Positions 1-7,916 of a stretch of DNA of 64,000 nt are shown here, piece by piece. A model generated the notes under the pieces. It was not told the DNA's origin. It saw nothing but the letters and a program-made list of their open reading frames with translations, and searched no databases. The DNA comes from Streptomyces viridochromogenes. GTDB taxonomy: Bacteria; Actinomycetota; Actinomycetes; Streptomycetales; Streptomycetaceae. Made by a program: the position numbers and the translations under genes. Numbering within the stretch: the first letter of the stretch is position 1; the number at the start of each line of letters is the position of its first letter. Location: NCBI RefSeq assembly GCF_001270495.1, contig NZ_LGUR01000265.1, positions 108,140-172,139 of the forward strand, read 5' to 3'.

Positions 1-377
1 CGCTTGATCTCGCCGACGACGGTCGGCATCGCGAACGTCGGGAACTGCACGCCCCGGTCCGGGTCGAAGCGGTCGATGGCGTTGATGAGGCCGATGGTGC
101 CGACCTGGATCACGTCCTCCATCGGCTCGTTGCGGGAGCGGAAGCGGGCGGCCGCGTAGCGCACGAGCGGGAGGTTGGCCTCGATAAGCGCCCCGCGCAC
201 GCGGTTGTGCTCCGGCGTACCGGGCGTCAACTCCTTGAGCTCCCCGAAGAGCACCTGGGTCAGTGCCCGGGTGTCCGCGCCGCGACTGCGGGGCGGCGTG
301 GGCGCGGGGGTGTCCTCCTGGGTCGGGGCTTGAGGCGCAGTACTGGCCGGCACGGTCAACTCCACCTCGTGATCCAT
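1..377 (-). CDS. RNA polymerase sigma factor, SigB/SigF family (partial)
   Basis: This is the N-terminal 125 codons of an alternative sigma factor; the rest lies beyond the left edge. It would bind core RNA polymerase and direct stress or sporulation transcription. After a Pro/Thr-rich leader of about 35 residues, sigma region 2 is clear: [15 protein letters not shown], then [20 protein letters not shown] and [15 protein letters not shown], the hallmark of the SigB/SigF/SigG subgroup. The ATG at 377 is chosen because an in-frame stop lies a few codons upstream. Family members are usually controlled by anti-sigma and anti-anti-sigma proteins; none is seen here. Which Streptomyces paralogue it is (SigF, SigN, SigG) cannot be decided from this part. 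Confidence 0.9.
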   Translation of the reverse strand, partial: MDHEVELTVPASTAPQAPTQEDTPAPTPPRSRGADTRALTQVLFGELKELTPGTPEHNRVRGALIEANLPLVRYAAARFRSRNEPMEDVIQVGTIGLINAIDRFDPDRGVQFPTFAMPTVVGEIK

Positions 378-541
378 CAACTCATCCGTCAAAAGCGGTC
401 ATAGCATCACAAGACAGTTCATTGTGTTCAAGTACCGCATAATCCCGTGTTGGGAATGGATCGGTGCGTAAGACACGCGAAAGCCCCCCGCGTTCCGGCG
501 GAGGGCTCTGGGGGTCCGGGGCGGGACCGGGGTAGCGCGGC

Positions 542-835
542 TCAGAATTCGTAGTCGGCGATCACCCAGGTGGCGAACTCCCGCCACAGCGTGACGCCGG
601 CCTGGTGCTCCGGGTGCTCCGCGTACGCGCGCAGGGCCGCCGCGTCCTCGAAGGCCGAGTTGATCGCGAAGTCATAGGCGATGGGGCGGTCGCTGATGTT
701 CCAGCCGAGCTCCCAGTGCCGGATCTCGGAGATCTTGCCCTCCAGCGACCGGAAGGCCTCGACGCCCTCCACGACCCGCGGGTCGTCGCGCCGGACGCCC
801 TCGTTGAGCTTGAAGAGGACCAGGTGGCGGATCAT
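542..835 (-). CDS. Dabb family (stress-responsive alpha/beta barrel) protein
   Basis: A 97-residue cytoplasmic protein that matches the Dabb dimeric alpha+beta barrel along its full length. It begins MIRHLVLFKLNEGV and contains the pattern SLEGKISEIRHWELGWNIS, then DFAINSAFEDAAALRAYAEHPEH, as in known Dabb proteins. Members form dimers; some are stress induced and some are small-molecule cyclases or monooxygenases, so the substrate is unknown. It stands alone between the sigma factor and a small membrane protein, all on the minus strand. Confidence 0.88.
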   Translation of the reverse strand: MIRHLVLFKLNEGVRRDDPRVVEGVEAFRSLEGKISEIRHWELGWNISDRPIAYDFAINSAFEDAAALRAYAEHPEHQAGVTLWREFATWVIADYEF

Positions 836-869
836 GCGTACTCCCGGAAGATGTGGCCCACGACAGGCC

Positions 870-1049
870 CTAGCTGCCGCCTCCGTTGGCGATCCACGTC
901 ATGAAGTCGCCGATGGCCTTGGCGGCGTCCGATATGCCCTCGAACCCTATCTGCACGTAGTCGGCGGCCCCCTTCGGGTCCGTGATGATCACGTAGAACA
1001 CGAAGACCACGACGACATAGACGGCGGCCTTCTTCGAATTCACCGCCAT
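870..1049 (-). CDS. Small single-pass membrane protein
   Basis: A 59-residue protein starting MAVNSKKAAVYVVVVFVFYV. One hydrophobic segment at about residues 8-24 is followed by an amphipathic tail ending in WIANGGGS. The ATG at 1049 is preferred over a longer reading because GGGGAGG lies 6-8 bases upstream. No enzymatic motif is visible. Similar short proteins occur next to this tRNA-Ser locus in other Streptomyces (recalled, not searched). Function unknown. Confidence 0.75.
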   Translation of the reverse strand: MAVNSKKAAVYVVVVFVFYVIITDPKGAADYVQIGFEGISDAAKAIGDFMTWIANGGGS

Positions 1050-1096
1050 GGCGGCCTCCCCAGTCACTTTTGCCCCATCGACCGCACATGATCGCA

Positions 1097-1128
1097 CGAA
1101 GGGCCCCGTCTTTCGGCGGGGCCCTTCG
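1097..1128 (-). terminator. Rho-independent-like hairpin, original tRNA-Ser terminator
   Basis: A near-perfect inverted repeat with arms CGAAGGGCCCCG and CGGGGCCCTTCG around a short TCTTTCG-type loop. It lies 4 bases from the tRNA-Ser 3'-end stub at 1133. I infer that it was the terminator of the tRNA-Ser gene before DNA was inserted at the site. Confidence 0.7.
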
Positions 1129-1132
1129 GAGA

Positions 1133-1156
1133 GCGGTAGCGGAGGGATTTGAACCC
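1133..1156 (-). other. Outer attachment-site stub (tRNA-Ser 3' end)
   Basis: These 24 nt are identical to the 3' end and T-arm start of the tRNA-Ser(CGA) gene at 27474-27558, in the same orientation. Identity stops after GAACCC, although a nearby GTGAC may be a degraded continuation. It is read as the displaced distal end of the first integration into the tRNA gene. Confidence 0.75.
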
Positions 1157-1169
1157 GCTTACGTGACCC

Positions 1170-1200
1170 GTCTCACCTGCGGTTTTTCCTGAAAGTGGGA
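1170..1200 (+). repeat. 31-bp direct repeat, copy 1
   Basis: It starts GTCTCACCTGCGG and ends AGTGGGA, and matches 4254-4284 with a single mismatch. It lies 13 bases inside the outer attachment stub. Its CCGTCTCA edge resembles the reverse complement of the arm repeat of element 2 (TGAGACGGA). Confidence 0.75.
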
Positions 1201-1256
1201 TATACCGCCCCGTTTCTATCCTGCTGAATCCTGCTCGATCGGCCTCTGACGGTTCC

Positions 1257-1276
1257 CGTGAGGCACGTGCCTCACG
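1257..1276. repeat. 20-bp perfect palindrome, left arm site of element 1
   Basis: CGTGAGGCACGTGCCTCACG is a perfect palindrome. The same 20-mer with one mismatch occurs at 14517-14536, next to the other end of element 1. The distances from the two att copies (about 100 and 47 bp) mirror the arm repeats of element 2 (107 and 44 bp), so an integrase arm site is inferred. Confidence 0.6.
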
Positions 1277-2627
1277 GCGCGCAGAGCGGCTCCGGCGGCT
1301 GAGCGAGAGCTGTGGTCGGCGGCGGAGGGAGCTTGGGAGCCGCCGCCAAATGCGGGCAAGTCTGGGGTGGCAGAGTCTCGTGATCGCAGTTGATCGATGG
1401 AGGGGGAGCGAGCACATCGATTACGGAGAGTCGCATTCTGTGTTTGTGGTGTGCCGGGCGTCAGCCCGGAGATGGCTGATGCCCGAAGCGCGACGAGAGG
1501 CTGCGGGGTCGGTCTGCTACGGCCGCTCTTTCGATCCGGACTGCGATCTGTTGGTCGGATTCGTGGACAGCTCGCCCTGCCCGGGGCGCCGAGCCGATCG
1601 CCCGGGAGCGGCCGGCTGGTCCGGGGAGGGATGGTCCCGCCGAGGACACTGCGGGGTGAGCAGGATGACGCGCCGTCGCTGTCGGTCGGCATGACGACGG
1701 CGGCGGTGCGGGCGATGCCGATCTGCGGGGCGGATGCCGAACAGTGAGTCGCATTGGCGACGGGCGACTGCCGGTGACCTTGCGGAGACGGGCGGCTTCC
1801 GGCAGGGCCTGGCTCCTCCACAAGGCACCGGGCCGCGGTCGGACGGCTCTGTCCCATTGAGTCCGGGCGCGGCGGGGCTGATCGGTTGTGCAAGCGATGC
1901 CATTCCGAACCGGATCGGCTCAACAAAGGGACTGAACTCACCTTGGATCCAGGTTTCGGCGGCGGATGCAGCCGGACCAACGCGAACAGCAGTTCCCCGT
2001 TCTTCTGACCGGCGACCGTGGTTCAGTTGGTTCAGCACGGGGGACGGGCCGCCCCGGGCCGCGGAAGGATGGCGAGGACAACACGTAGAGGGGCCGACCA
2101 TGGCCCACTACTCTTTCGCCTCCTCCCGGTCGCGGCCGTGCAAGGTGCCACGGCCGGGCAGCCGGCAAGAGCCCCGAATAGCACCTGCACGACGCCGTCC
2201 TGCAGGCACTGGCCCGCGACCGCTCCACACACCAGGCGCAACTGGGGTCCTCCCTGGCCCGACTCCTGCGCGACTTCACCCCGAGGAGATCACAGCAGCC
2301 GCGGCACGCCGGATCACCTCACACCTGGCCGACGAGCAGGCGTGAGCTTTCCGGCACCTCCCAGGGGGCAGCTTCAACCATGAGAGCGACTACTGGCAGT
2401 CGAGAAACGGCCCTGACCATCCAGCCTGATCAACTGGAGGCGAACCTCGCCCACAACCACATCGTCGCCCGCTCGCTCGCCATCAGGATCCACCTCGTCA
2501 ACGACCGTGTAGTTCTCCTCGGAGTGTCACGCGGACGACCCGCCGATCGCCCCAGCTCGGTATCGTCTACGACCAGCCCTGACAGCGCGCTTGCCGACAC
2601 CCGTTGTGGGCGCCTCGCGGTGTTTCC

Positions 2628-3452
2628 TCAGCGCCTGTGGCGCCCCTCCCGAGCGAGCCGTTCCCGCAGTCGGCGGCAGGCGAACTCCACGAAGGGGACG
2701 CTCGCCATCAGACGGCATTCGGCGGCACCGATCCGTCCGACCCGCACCAGCCCCTCCCGCTCCGCCTCCTCGCCGACGCCGGGGAAGTGCCGCCCGTTGT
2801 CGTCGCCCACGTCCGGTACCTCCACCCACACCCGCTCACCGGCCACGACGTACGGGAATCTGCGCAGCTTGCGCCGGTGGTTCGGGATCAGTGACTCGGC
2901 GTAGTGCAGGAAGGAGTTGCGGTTGTGACCGACGCCGAGCAGCAGGATGTGGGCGCTGAGGGCATGCAGCCGGTCGAACGGCGAGTCACGTCCCACCGCG
3001 TACGCGAACGGCTGCCGTTCGGTGATTTCCTGTGCTCGGGCCCCCACCGCTGCGACGGACGCCTGCGGGTGTGAGCTGCGCAGCCGGTCCGGATCGGTGA
3101 GCAGAGCCGTGGGCAACGCGCCCATGAGAGTGGGCAGTTCATCATGGAACAGGGGTACGGCCGCCCGGTCCGCGTCGACTTCCGCCCCCGCGTCAGGTCC
3201 GGCCCCCGGGTGCGGGTCGCGCACCGCGTCCCCGGTGAACGCGGGTACGACCACGGTGCCCTCCGGTCCGAGGTGGTCACGCAACGCGTCCAGGACCGCC
3301 GCCGGACCGCCGTCGACGTGGCCGAAGGCGGACAGGGACGCGTGCACGATCACCACCGCCGAGGTGGGCAGCCCGAGTTCCTCGAACCCGGCGCGCAGAT
3401 CCTTGCCGGTGACGACCAGCCGCTTGCTGTGACGGACCGTGTCCTGGGTCAT
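2628..3452 (-). CDS. AAC(3)-family aminoglycoside N-acetyltransferase-like protein
   Basis: A 274-residue cytoplasmic enzyme of the AAC(3) (Antibiotic_NAT) family, which uses acetyl-CoA to acetylate the 3-amino group of 2-deoxystreptamine aminoglycosides. Family signatures are in order: VIVHASLSAFGHVDGG near residue 33, a middle LPTLMGALPTALL segment, RSSHPQASVAAVG in the central part, then the SPFDRL and LLGVGHNRNSFLHYAE blocks. Length is normal for the family. The ATG at 3452 has GAGGAG upstream and overlaps the stop of the antiporter gene (ATGA), so the two are translationally coupled. Many Streptomyces members are of unknown substrate, so a resistance role is plausible but unproven. Confidence 0.85.
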   Translation of the reverse strand: MTQDTVRHSKRLVVTGKDLRAGFEELGLPTSAVVIVHASLSAFGHVDGGPAAVLDALRDHLGPEGTVVVPAFTGDAVRDPHPGAGPDAGAEVDADRAAVPLFHDELPTLMGALPTALLTDPDRLRSSHPQASVAAVGARAQEITERQPFAYAVGRDSPFDRLHALSAHILLLGVGHNRNSFLHYAESLIPNHRRKLRRFPYVVAGERVWVEVPDVGDDNGRHFPGVGEEAEREGLVRVGRIGAAECRLMASVPFVEFACRRLRERLAREGRHRR

Positions 3453-4225
3453 GCGACGCTCCTCGACGGGACGGCCCGAGCCGGTACGGCGGGCGCGGAT
3501 GTCGCGAGCCGCTCGGGTTCGGCGGCGGGAAGGACGAAGCCGGCCATGCCGGTGGTGACCAGTGCCATGATCACCATCATGGTGAACATCGACTGATCGA
3601 GGACGCCCAGGGTCACTCCGGCGTTCAGGATGACCAGTTCGGTCAGGCCCCGGGTGTTCATCAGGAAGCCCAGCAGCCGGGAGTCCCGCCGTGACAGCCC
3701 GATCAGCCGTCCGGAGACGTAGGCGGCGACCATCTTGCCCAGGCAGGCGACGGCGAGGATGCCGGCGAGTTCGAGCAGGGCGCCGTCGGCGACGCGGGTT
3801 ATGTCGACCGAGAGGCCGGTGGTGACGAAGAAGACGGGCATGAGGAGCGCGGTGATCTGCCGTACCGGCGTGCCGACCTGCTCGCTCAGCTCGTGGCCGA
3901 GATCGCGCGGCATGACCAGGCCGAAGGCGAAGGCGCCGAAGATGCCGTCCAGGCCGATCGCGGCGGCGGCGTAGCCGGAGGCGAGCACACCGGCGGCCAG
4001 CACCGGCAGGACGTGCCCGGGCAGCCGGCCCTCGCGCGGCTGGAGCAGGCGGCGCAGCAGCGGCCGTACGACCAGGATCAGGACCGCCGCGTGCACGGCG
4101 CTCAGCGCGGCGACCTGGACCAGTCGGCCCGGACCGCCCGCCGCGGCGATCACCGACACGACGACGAGCAGGCACCAGGCGATCAGGTCGCCCACCGCGG
4201 CGGAGGCCAGAGCGAGCGCACCCAC
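3449..4225 (-). pseudogene. Cation/proton antiporter (CPA2), N-terminally truncated
   Basis: The 258 residues correspond to the C-terminal two-thirds of a CPA2 Na+/H+ or K+/H+ antiporter: ALASAAVGDLIAWCLL (the usual first half is absent), several membrane segments, FGLVMPRDLGHELSEQV, and MNTRGLTELVILNAG with the conserved TRGL(T/V)ELV motif. Full-length proteins have some 380-450 residues and an N-terminal half with about five more membrane segments. The homology starts abruptly close to the 31-bp repeat at 4254, so the 5' part was probably lost in a recombination there. The retained frame is open and overlaps the AAC(3) start, so that gene could still be expressed through it. Non-functional transport is likely. 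Confidence 0.75.
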
Positions 4226-4253
4226 CCTCTTCGCGCAGCCCGCAGTCCGTGAC

Positions 4254-4284
4254 GTCTCACCTGCGGTTTTTCCTGAGAGTGGGA
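4254..4284 (+). repeat. 31-bp direct repeat, copy 2
   Basis: Matches 1170-1200 with one mismatch. It lies about 30 bp beyond the point where the antiporter homology is cut, and no tRNA-Ser fragment is beside it. It marks a recombination junction inside element 1. Confidence 0.75.
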
Positions 4285-4470
4285 GCAGTGCGGTGCGAGG
4301 CGAGGGTGTCGGGGCCGAGGCCGCAGATCAGGCGCAGTGCGCGGGACGTCCCGGGATGAGGTCACTTCTGCGTCAGCTGTGGCCGACCATCGCGCCGAAC
4401 CCGCAGTCTCGTTGCGGAGCCGGCCGGTGCGGTCGGCTCCGACCAACGCACGTCAACGGAGGGGAACAGC

Positions 4471-4761
4471 ATGCGAGCTCTCACCAAGGCACTCGTCAGT
4501 GTCACCACCGCCGTCGGGATCGGCGCCGGCGGCCTGGCCACCGCGGGCACGGCCATGGCGGCTCCCGCGCCGGCCCAGCAGCAGGCGGCGAGCGCCAAGG
4601 CCGTCGCGCCGCTCGCGGTGCAGAACCTGGGGCTGACCCAGGCGGAGGCCAGGAACGTCCAGCGCTGGCTGGCGACGCACTGGGGCTACACCGGCGCGAT
4701 CGACGGCATCGCCGGCAGCGGGACCAAGGCCGCATTCAAGGTGTGGGCCAACAAGGTCTGA
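4471..4761 (+). CDS. Small secreted peptidoglycan-binding-like protein
   Basis: The 96-residue product has a Sec signal peptide (Arg/Lys start, hydrophobic core VTTAVGIGAGGLATAGTA, cleavage after AMA about residue 29). A mature domain of about 60 residues follows: LGLTQAEARNVQRWLATHWGYTGAIDGIAGSGTKAAFKVW. This resembles the PG_binding_1 repeat (VQxxL...G.Y.G.IDGI.G..T..A...). Such proteins bind the cell wall; there is no catalytic domain. GGAGGGG lies 7 bases upstream of the ATG. It stands alone and is followed by a strong hairpin terminator. Confidence 0.8.
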   Translation: MRALTKALVSVTTAVGIGAGGLATAGTAMAAPAPAQQQAASAKAVAPLAVQNLGLTQAEARNVQRWLATHWGYTGAIDGIAGSGTKAAFKVWANKV

Positions 4762-4788
4762 CGGACCCAGCCGTCCCACGAACCCACC

Positions 4789-4825
4789 GCGGCCCGTCCT
4801 TCTCCTACGCGAGTGGACGGGCCGC
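4789..4825 (+). terminator. Hairpin terminator after the secreted protein
   Basis: Inverted repeat GCGGCCCGTCC / GGACGGGCCGC with a 15-base loop, 28 bases after the stop codon at 4761. No long U tract, as is usual in Streptomyces. Confidence 0.7.
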
Positions 4826-5103
4826 GTGGGGTCCCTCCAGTCCGCCCGCTGATCCGGACGAGACCGCTGCACCTCCCCCGCTTGGGGCGTACCTAGAACT
4901 TTCCAGGGTGTCAGCCGGGCATGGAGCGTCTAAAAAGGAACCTCTCAAGATCAACGGAAGCACAACCGGCGCCTCGGCCAAGATTCATGCGTGCACTAGA
5001 AGATGACTGTGGTCCGTCTCTGTACAAGCGGAAAGCACCCATGGAACACCACTCCAGTCAGTGGAGGCCATCGATTATCGGGTTGGAGTAAGGGGTTCAA
5101 GAC
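4826..5103. other. Leader region of the prephenate-type operon
   Basis: Here G+C content drops sharply compared with the preceding DNA and stays low through to 12438. The promoter of the following operon must lie here, but I cannot pick -35/-10 boxes with confidence. AAGGGG about 10 bases before 5104 is the likely ribosome binding site. Confidence 0.4.
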
Positions 5104-5745
5104 ATGTACACAACGACACACGATCATTCCCCAGCGTCCAGTTCATCACGCGCTGCACCCGACAGCGCAGCGAAATCCGTTTGGGCTGGCAAGCGTCCCG
5201 TTGTCAAAGAAGCCGCGAAAGTTGTGACACTCGGACCTACCGGAACGGATGCGTACACAGAAGCCTCAAAGATCTTCCGAGATGTAATACTGGCTGAAAC
5301 ATTTCCAGAAGCCATGACCAGAGCGCATGAGGAAAAACACTACGCACTCGTGGCAGCTGGTTACATCGAACGAACCGGTAATACCGGAAATGTCTCTCAA
5401 AGTTGGGTCGACATTCACTTTCAGTGGCTCGGTGAGATGCATATCTCGGCCATATGGGAAAGCCCAACGAAGGAGATGTGCCTGGCTTTCAATCACCAAA
5501 AGGTGAGACGTCTTGAAGATGTCCGTACAGTGGCAATACACCCTTCGACGGAAACCCTGGCACGAAAAATTCTCCCAGACGCCGACTACACCTACACCCG
5601 AGCAAAACCCATAGCAGTGGAATGTGCGGCCAACGGACTCGTCGATGCATGCCTTGGATCACGAGACATAGTACAACAAAATTCTTCACTCACTATCCAT
5701 AAGACACTGCATCCAACGATGGTCTGGTGCTTGTACAAGCCCTAA
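5104..5745 (+). CDS. BacA-like prephenate decarboxylase (prephenate dehydratase fold)
   Basis: A 213-residue cytoplasmic protein. After a variable leader it reads VVTLGPTGTDAYTEASKIF (about residues 39-57), the N-terminal block of the prephenate dehydratase fold, in the form seen in bacilysin BacA (LGPEGTSSEYAAKNF). Later blocks also follow BacA: ETFPEAMTRAHEEKHYALV, RTVAIHPSTETLARKIL and VDACLGSRDIVQQNSSL, ending MVWCLYKP. BacA, AerD and SalX decarboxylate prephenate without aromatisation, giving dihydro-4-hydroxyphenylpyruvate. Length agrees with BacA (about 204) rather than with full prephenate dehydratase, and there is no ACT domain. It opens an eight-gene operon; the next gene starts 40 bases on. 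Assignment is by remembered similarity. Confidence 0.75.
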   Translation: MYTTTHDHSPASSSSRAAPDSAAKSVWAGKRPVVKEAAKVVTLGPTGTDAYTEASKIFRDVILAETFPEAMTRAHEEKHYALVAAGYIERTGNTGNVSQSWVDIHFQWLGEMHISAIWESPTKEMCLAFNHQKVRRLEDVRTVAIHPSTETLARKILPDADYTYTRAKPIAVECAANGLVDACLGSRDIVQQNSSLTIHKTLHPTMVWCLYKP

Positions 5746-5785
5746 GAGAGCGGCGCCCAGTAGTCACTAAAGGGAAATGTCATCG

Positions 5786-6736
5786 ATGACAGCAGTAGAA
5801 AGCCGCCCGGAGAGCGAAATAACCATCGCGGTTCTAGGTGCTGGAATAATGGCCAGTGGCGTTATATCAAGGCTCCACCACCAAGGATTTTCACTGGTCC
5901 TCTACAACCGGACGCGTGAAAAAGTCCTGAGGTTGGCTCGACCAGGGGACAGAGTTGTCGAAACGCCAGCGGAAGCAGCAGACGGCGCAGACGTAGTTCT
6001 GTCCTTCGTGCTCGACGACCAGGCGAGCGAGACCATCTGGATGGGCTCTGGCGGAGCATTTGAGTCCATTGGTGCAGACGCTATAGCAGTTGAATGCTCC
6101 ACACTCACCCCAGGCTACGTCGAACGCTGGCTTGCTGCGGCTTCCCACAATAACGTTCCTGCGGTGGATGCTCCAGTAACGGGCAGCAGAGATGGCGCAG
6201 AATCGGGAACTCTGGTTGTGTTCGCCGGCGCGCATCAGGAGCCGCTTGAACGGCTTCGCCCTGTCTTCTCAGCGATGGCTGAACGGGTGATCCACTTCGG
6301 CCCCCCGGGATCGGGCACCCGTTTCAAACTCGCGTTCAACATGATGGGGGGCAGCATCCTGGTTGCCGTGGCCGAATCTGTTGCCTTGGCGCAGTCCTAC
6401 GGCTTCGACACAGAGGAGATCATCGCAGGATTGTCGAGCTACGGGTTGGGCGCGGCACAGCGAAAAGCTGAATACATGGCGAGGAGCAACTACACCCGTA
6501 TTGACTGCGCACTGGGAACGCTCCTCAAAGATTTACGCTATGCGTCAGAGAGCGAAGCTGCTCAAGGGCTTTACCTGCCTTTGGCGCGCCAGGCGAGAAA
6601 ACAGTACGAGCGAGCACATGACCAGGGTCTGGCGCGACTGGATGTAGCCGTTGTTCGGAGTACCTACGGGCGAGCTGCGATGCCGCTACCCATGAGGTCA
6701 AAAGTCCAGGAAGGAGATAACCCGGATGAGCACTGA
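5786..6736 (+). CDS. NAD(P)-dependent dehydrogenase, HIBADH/6PGDH family
   Basis: A 316-residue two-domain dehydrogenase. An N-terminal Rossmann motif reads VLGAGIMASGVISRL (about residues 16-30) with NRTREKV after strand 2, suggesting NADP preference. The substrate loop DAPVTGSRDGAESGTL sits near residue 128 and the conserved catalytic Lys is in GTRFKLAFNMM near 178. The C-terminal helical domain has LLKDLRYA. Family members reduce or oxidise beta-hydroxy acids, glyoxylate-type keto acids or imines. In this operon, which has no aminotransferase, reduction of an alpha-keto acid is an attractive guess. The ATG at 5786 is favoured over 5777, which lies too close to AGGGA. The 3' end overlaps the next gene by 11 bases. 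Confidence 0.82.
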   Translation: MTAVESRPESEITIAVLGAGIMASGVISRLHHQGFSLVLYNRTREKVLRLARPGDRVVETPAEAADGADVVLSFVLDDQASETIWMGSGGAFESIGADAIAVECSTLTPGYVERWLAAASHNNVPAVDAPVTGSRDGAESGTLVVFAGAHQEPLERLRPVFSAMAERVIHFGPPGSGTRFKLAFNMMGGSILVAVAESVALAQSYGFDTEEIIAGLSSYGLGAAQRKAEYMARSNYTRIDCALGTLLKDLRYASESEAAQGLYLPLARQARKQYERAHDQGLARLDVAVVRSTYGRAAMPLPMRSKVQEGDNPDEH

Positions 6737-7916
6737 CTGGTTCAGCTACTGCATCACGACGCCCGAGCAAGCGCGCTCCATTGTAAATAGCCAGATCCTT
6801 CGGCATCAAGAGAATATCCACAGGTTCTTCAACCGTCATGCGATGCATGACGTCAATCTCTATATCACGGGGTCACTATCGCGAAAAGAGCCTTCAGTAA
6901 GTTACCAGAACGGCCAGTACTCCTTGCTCTCCGATGTCGATCTGATAGCCGTCATCAAGGATGGGGACAGTGCAGGCCATCCCATTCGATATCTCGAAGA
7001 TCACATGAACCAGATCATGCCCGAGGTTAGCACTTCTCTATTCAGCATAAGGTCGACAGACCTACCGACCGTCACCTCATTGCTGGGCCGTGACCTCTGG
7101 TACGCCCTCCGGCAACCCATCGTCCAGGCTTACGCGGTGGATACATTCCCGCCTCCCTGCGTAGGACAACGAGAGAAGTACGAAGCGTTCATCCATCAGT
7201 TGGGAAGCTACCTTCTCTATCCTGAAAATGCTCGGCCTACTGGAAGCGCACTGCACTTTCGGTCCTCTCGCGCCGTGCACGAGATCAAACTTACGCTCGA
7301 GGGTTTGCGCTGTTTGATCGAGGCGAGCTCAGGTGAACTGCTCCGATACCGTGACGTATATGAAAACCGTGAGAGCCATTTGGTAACGGCAGTGCTCAGC
7401 CCTACAGAGGTTTATGAGCTTTTCAGACGTAGGGAGCTGTTCGACGGTTCGCCCTCGAACAGCTCCATCAAGACCGTCATGCAACGTATGGTTGCAGTGC
7501 TCTTCAACATTGCGCCTGGCACAGGACAGGGAGCTGCTGTAGTAAACGCACTGACAGAGCGACTGCAAAGAAGCAGCAGCATTATTGACATATATCAACT
7601 GACGGTACCCATGCTGTTGTGGATGAGTGATCCTTTGGAAGGTTCGCAGCGCGAGGCTCGAGAAGCGTTCATTGACGGATGGAGGAATCTTGATCCTAGC
7701 CAGCTGTTCGTCGGGTCCGCACCCTATGAAGATTTTATTCGCGCAAGCACGAAAACCAACACCCTTCCTGAATCTCACTTTCGTCACTTCCTCACAGAGA
7801 TTCGCCGCGACTACTACTGGAATCTCCGCACATTTCTGTTTGGATATCGCAGACAGCTGGCCTACGCGGGGGGCGACAATCACCCGGTTGGGCACCGCGA
7901 CCGAATAGGTGATTAG
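6726..7916 (+). CDS. Nucleotidyltransferase-fold protein
   Basis: A 396-residue protein with a Pol-beta-type nucleotidyltransferase core near the N-terminus: the GS motif in YITGSLSRKEPS (about residues 48-59), followed by LLSDVDLIAVI (about 69-79), which supplies the metal-binding D-x-D. The remaining 300 residues are mainly helical and not recognised; no membrane segment or second catalytic domain is visible. Related folds nucleotidylylate small molecules or proteins. AAGGAG lies 10 bases before the ATG, and the start overlaps the dehydrogenase gene by 11 bases, indicating translational coupling. It could activate or modify the operon product or provide self-protection; the sequence does not decide. 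Confidence 0.7.
   Translation: MSTDWFSYCITTPEQARSIVNSQILRHQENIHRFFNRHAMHDVNLYITGSLSRKEPSVSYQNGQYSLLSDVDLIAVIKDGDSAGHPIRYLEDHMNQIMPEVSTSLFSIRSTDLPTVTSLLGRDLWYALRQPIVQAYAVDTFPPPCVGQREKYEAFIHQLGSYLLYPENARPTGSALHFRSSRAVHEIKLTLEGLRCLIEASSGELLRYRDVYENRESHLVTAVLSPTEVYELFRRRELFDGSPSNSSIKTVMQRMVAVLFNIAPGTGQGAAVVNALTERLQRSSSIIDIYQLTVPMLLWMSDPLEGSQREAREAFIDGWRNLDPSQLFVGSAPYEDFIRASTKTNTLPESHFRHFLTEIRRDYYWNLRTFLFGYRRQLAYAGGDNHPVGHRDRIGD

Larger units (their letters stand above)
1157..2627. other. Gene-poor left arm of element 1
   Basis: About 1.5 kb in which no reading frame resembles a known protein or keeps convincing codon bias. It holds one copy of a 31-bp repeat (1170-1200) and a 20-bp palindrome (1257-1276). 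A short stretch at 2188-2343 reads as LHDAVLQALARD and then, in another frame, EEITAAAARRITSHLADEQA, which may be a frameshifted gene remnant. Otherwise I see nothing. Confidence 0.5.

Noticed and set aside
1216..1980. 254-codon minus-strand frame in the left arm of element 1
   Set aside because: Ser/Arg/Pro-rich without codon bias or motif; it crosses the 20-bp palindrome and looks like non-coding DNA.
4293..5006. 237-codon plus-strand frame over the secreted-protein gene
   Set aside because: The frame starting at 4471 has a signal peptide, RBS and domain; the longer one is an Arg/Gly-rich shadow.
5729..5740. Palindrome GCTTGTACAAGC as an operator
   Set aside because: It lies within the last codons of the BacA-like gene and has no second copy at a promoter, so no regulatory role is supported.
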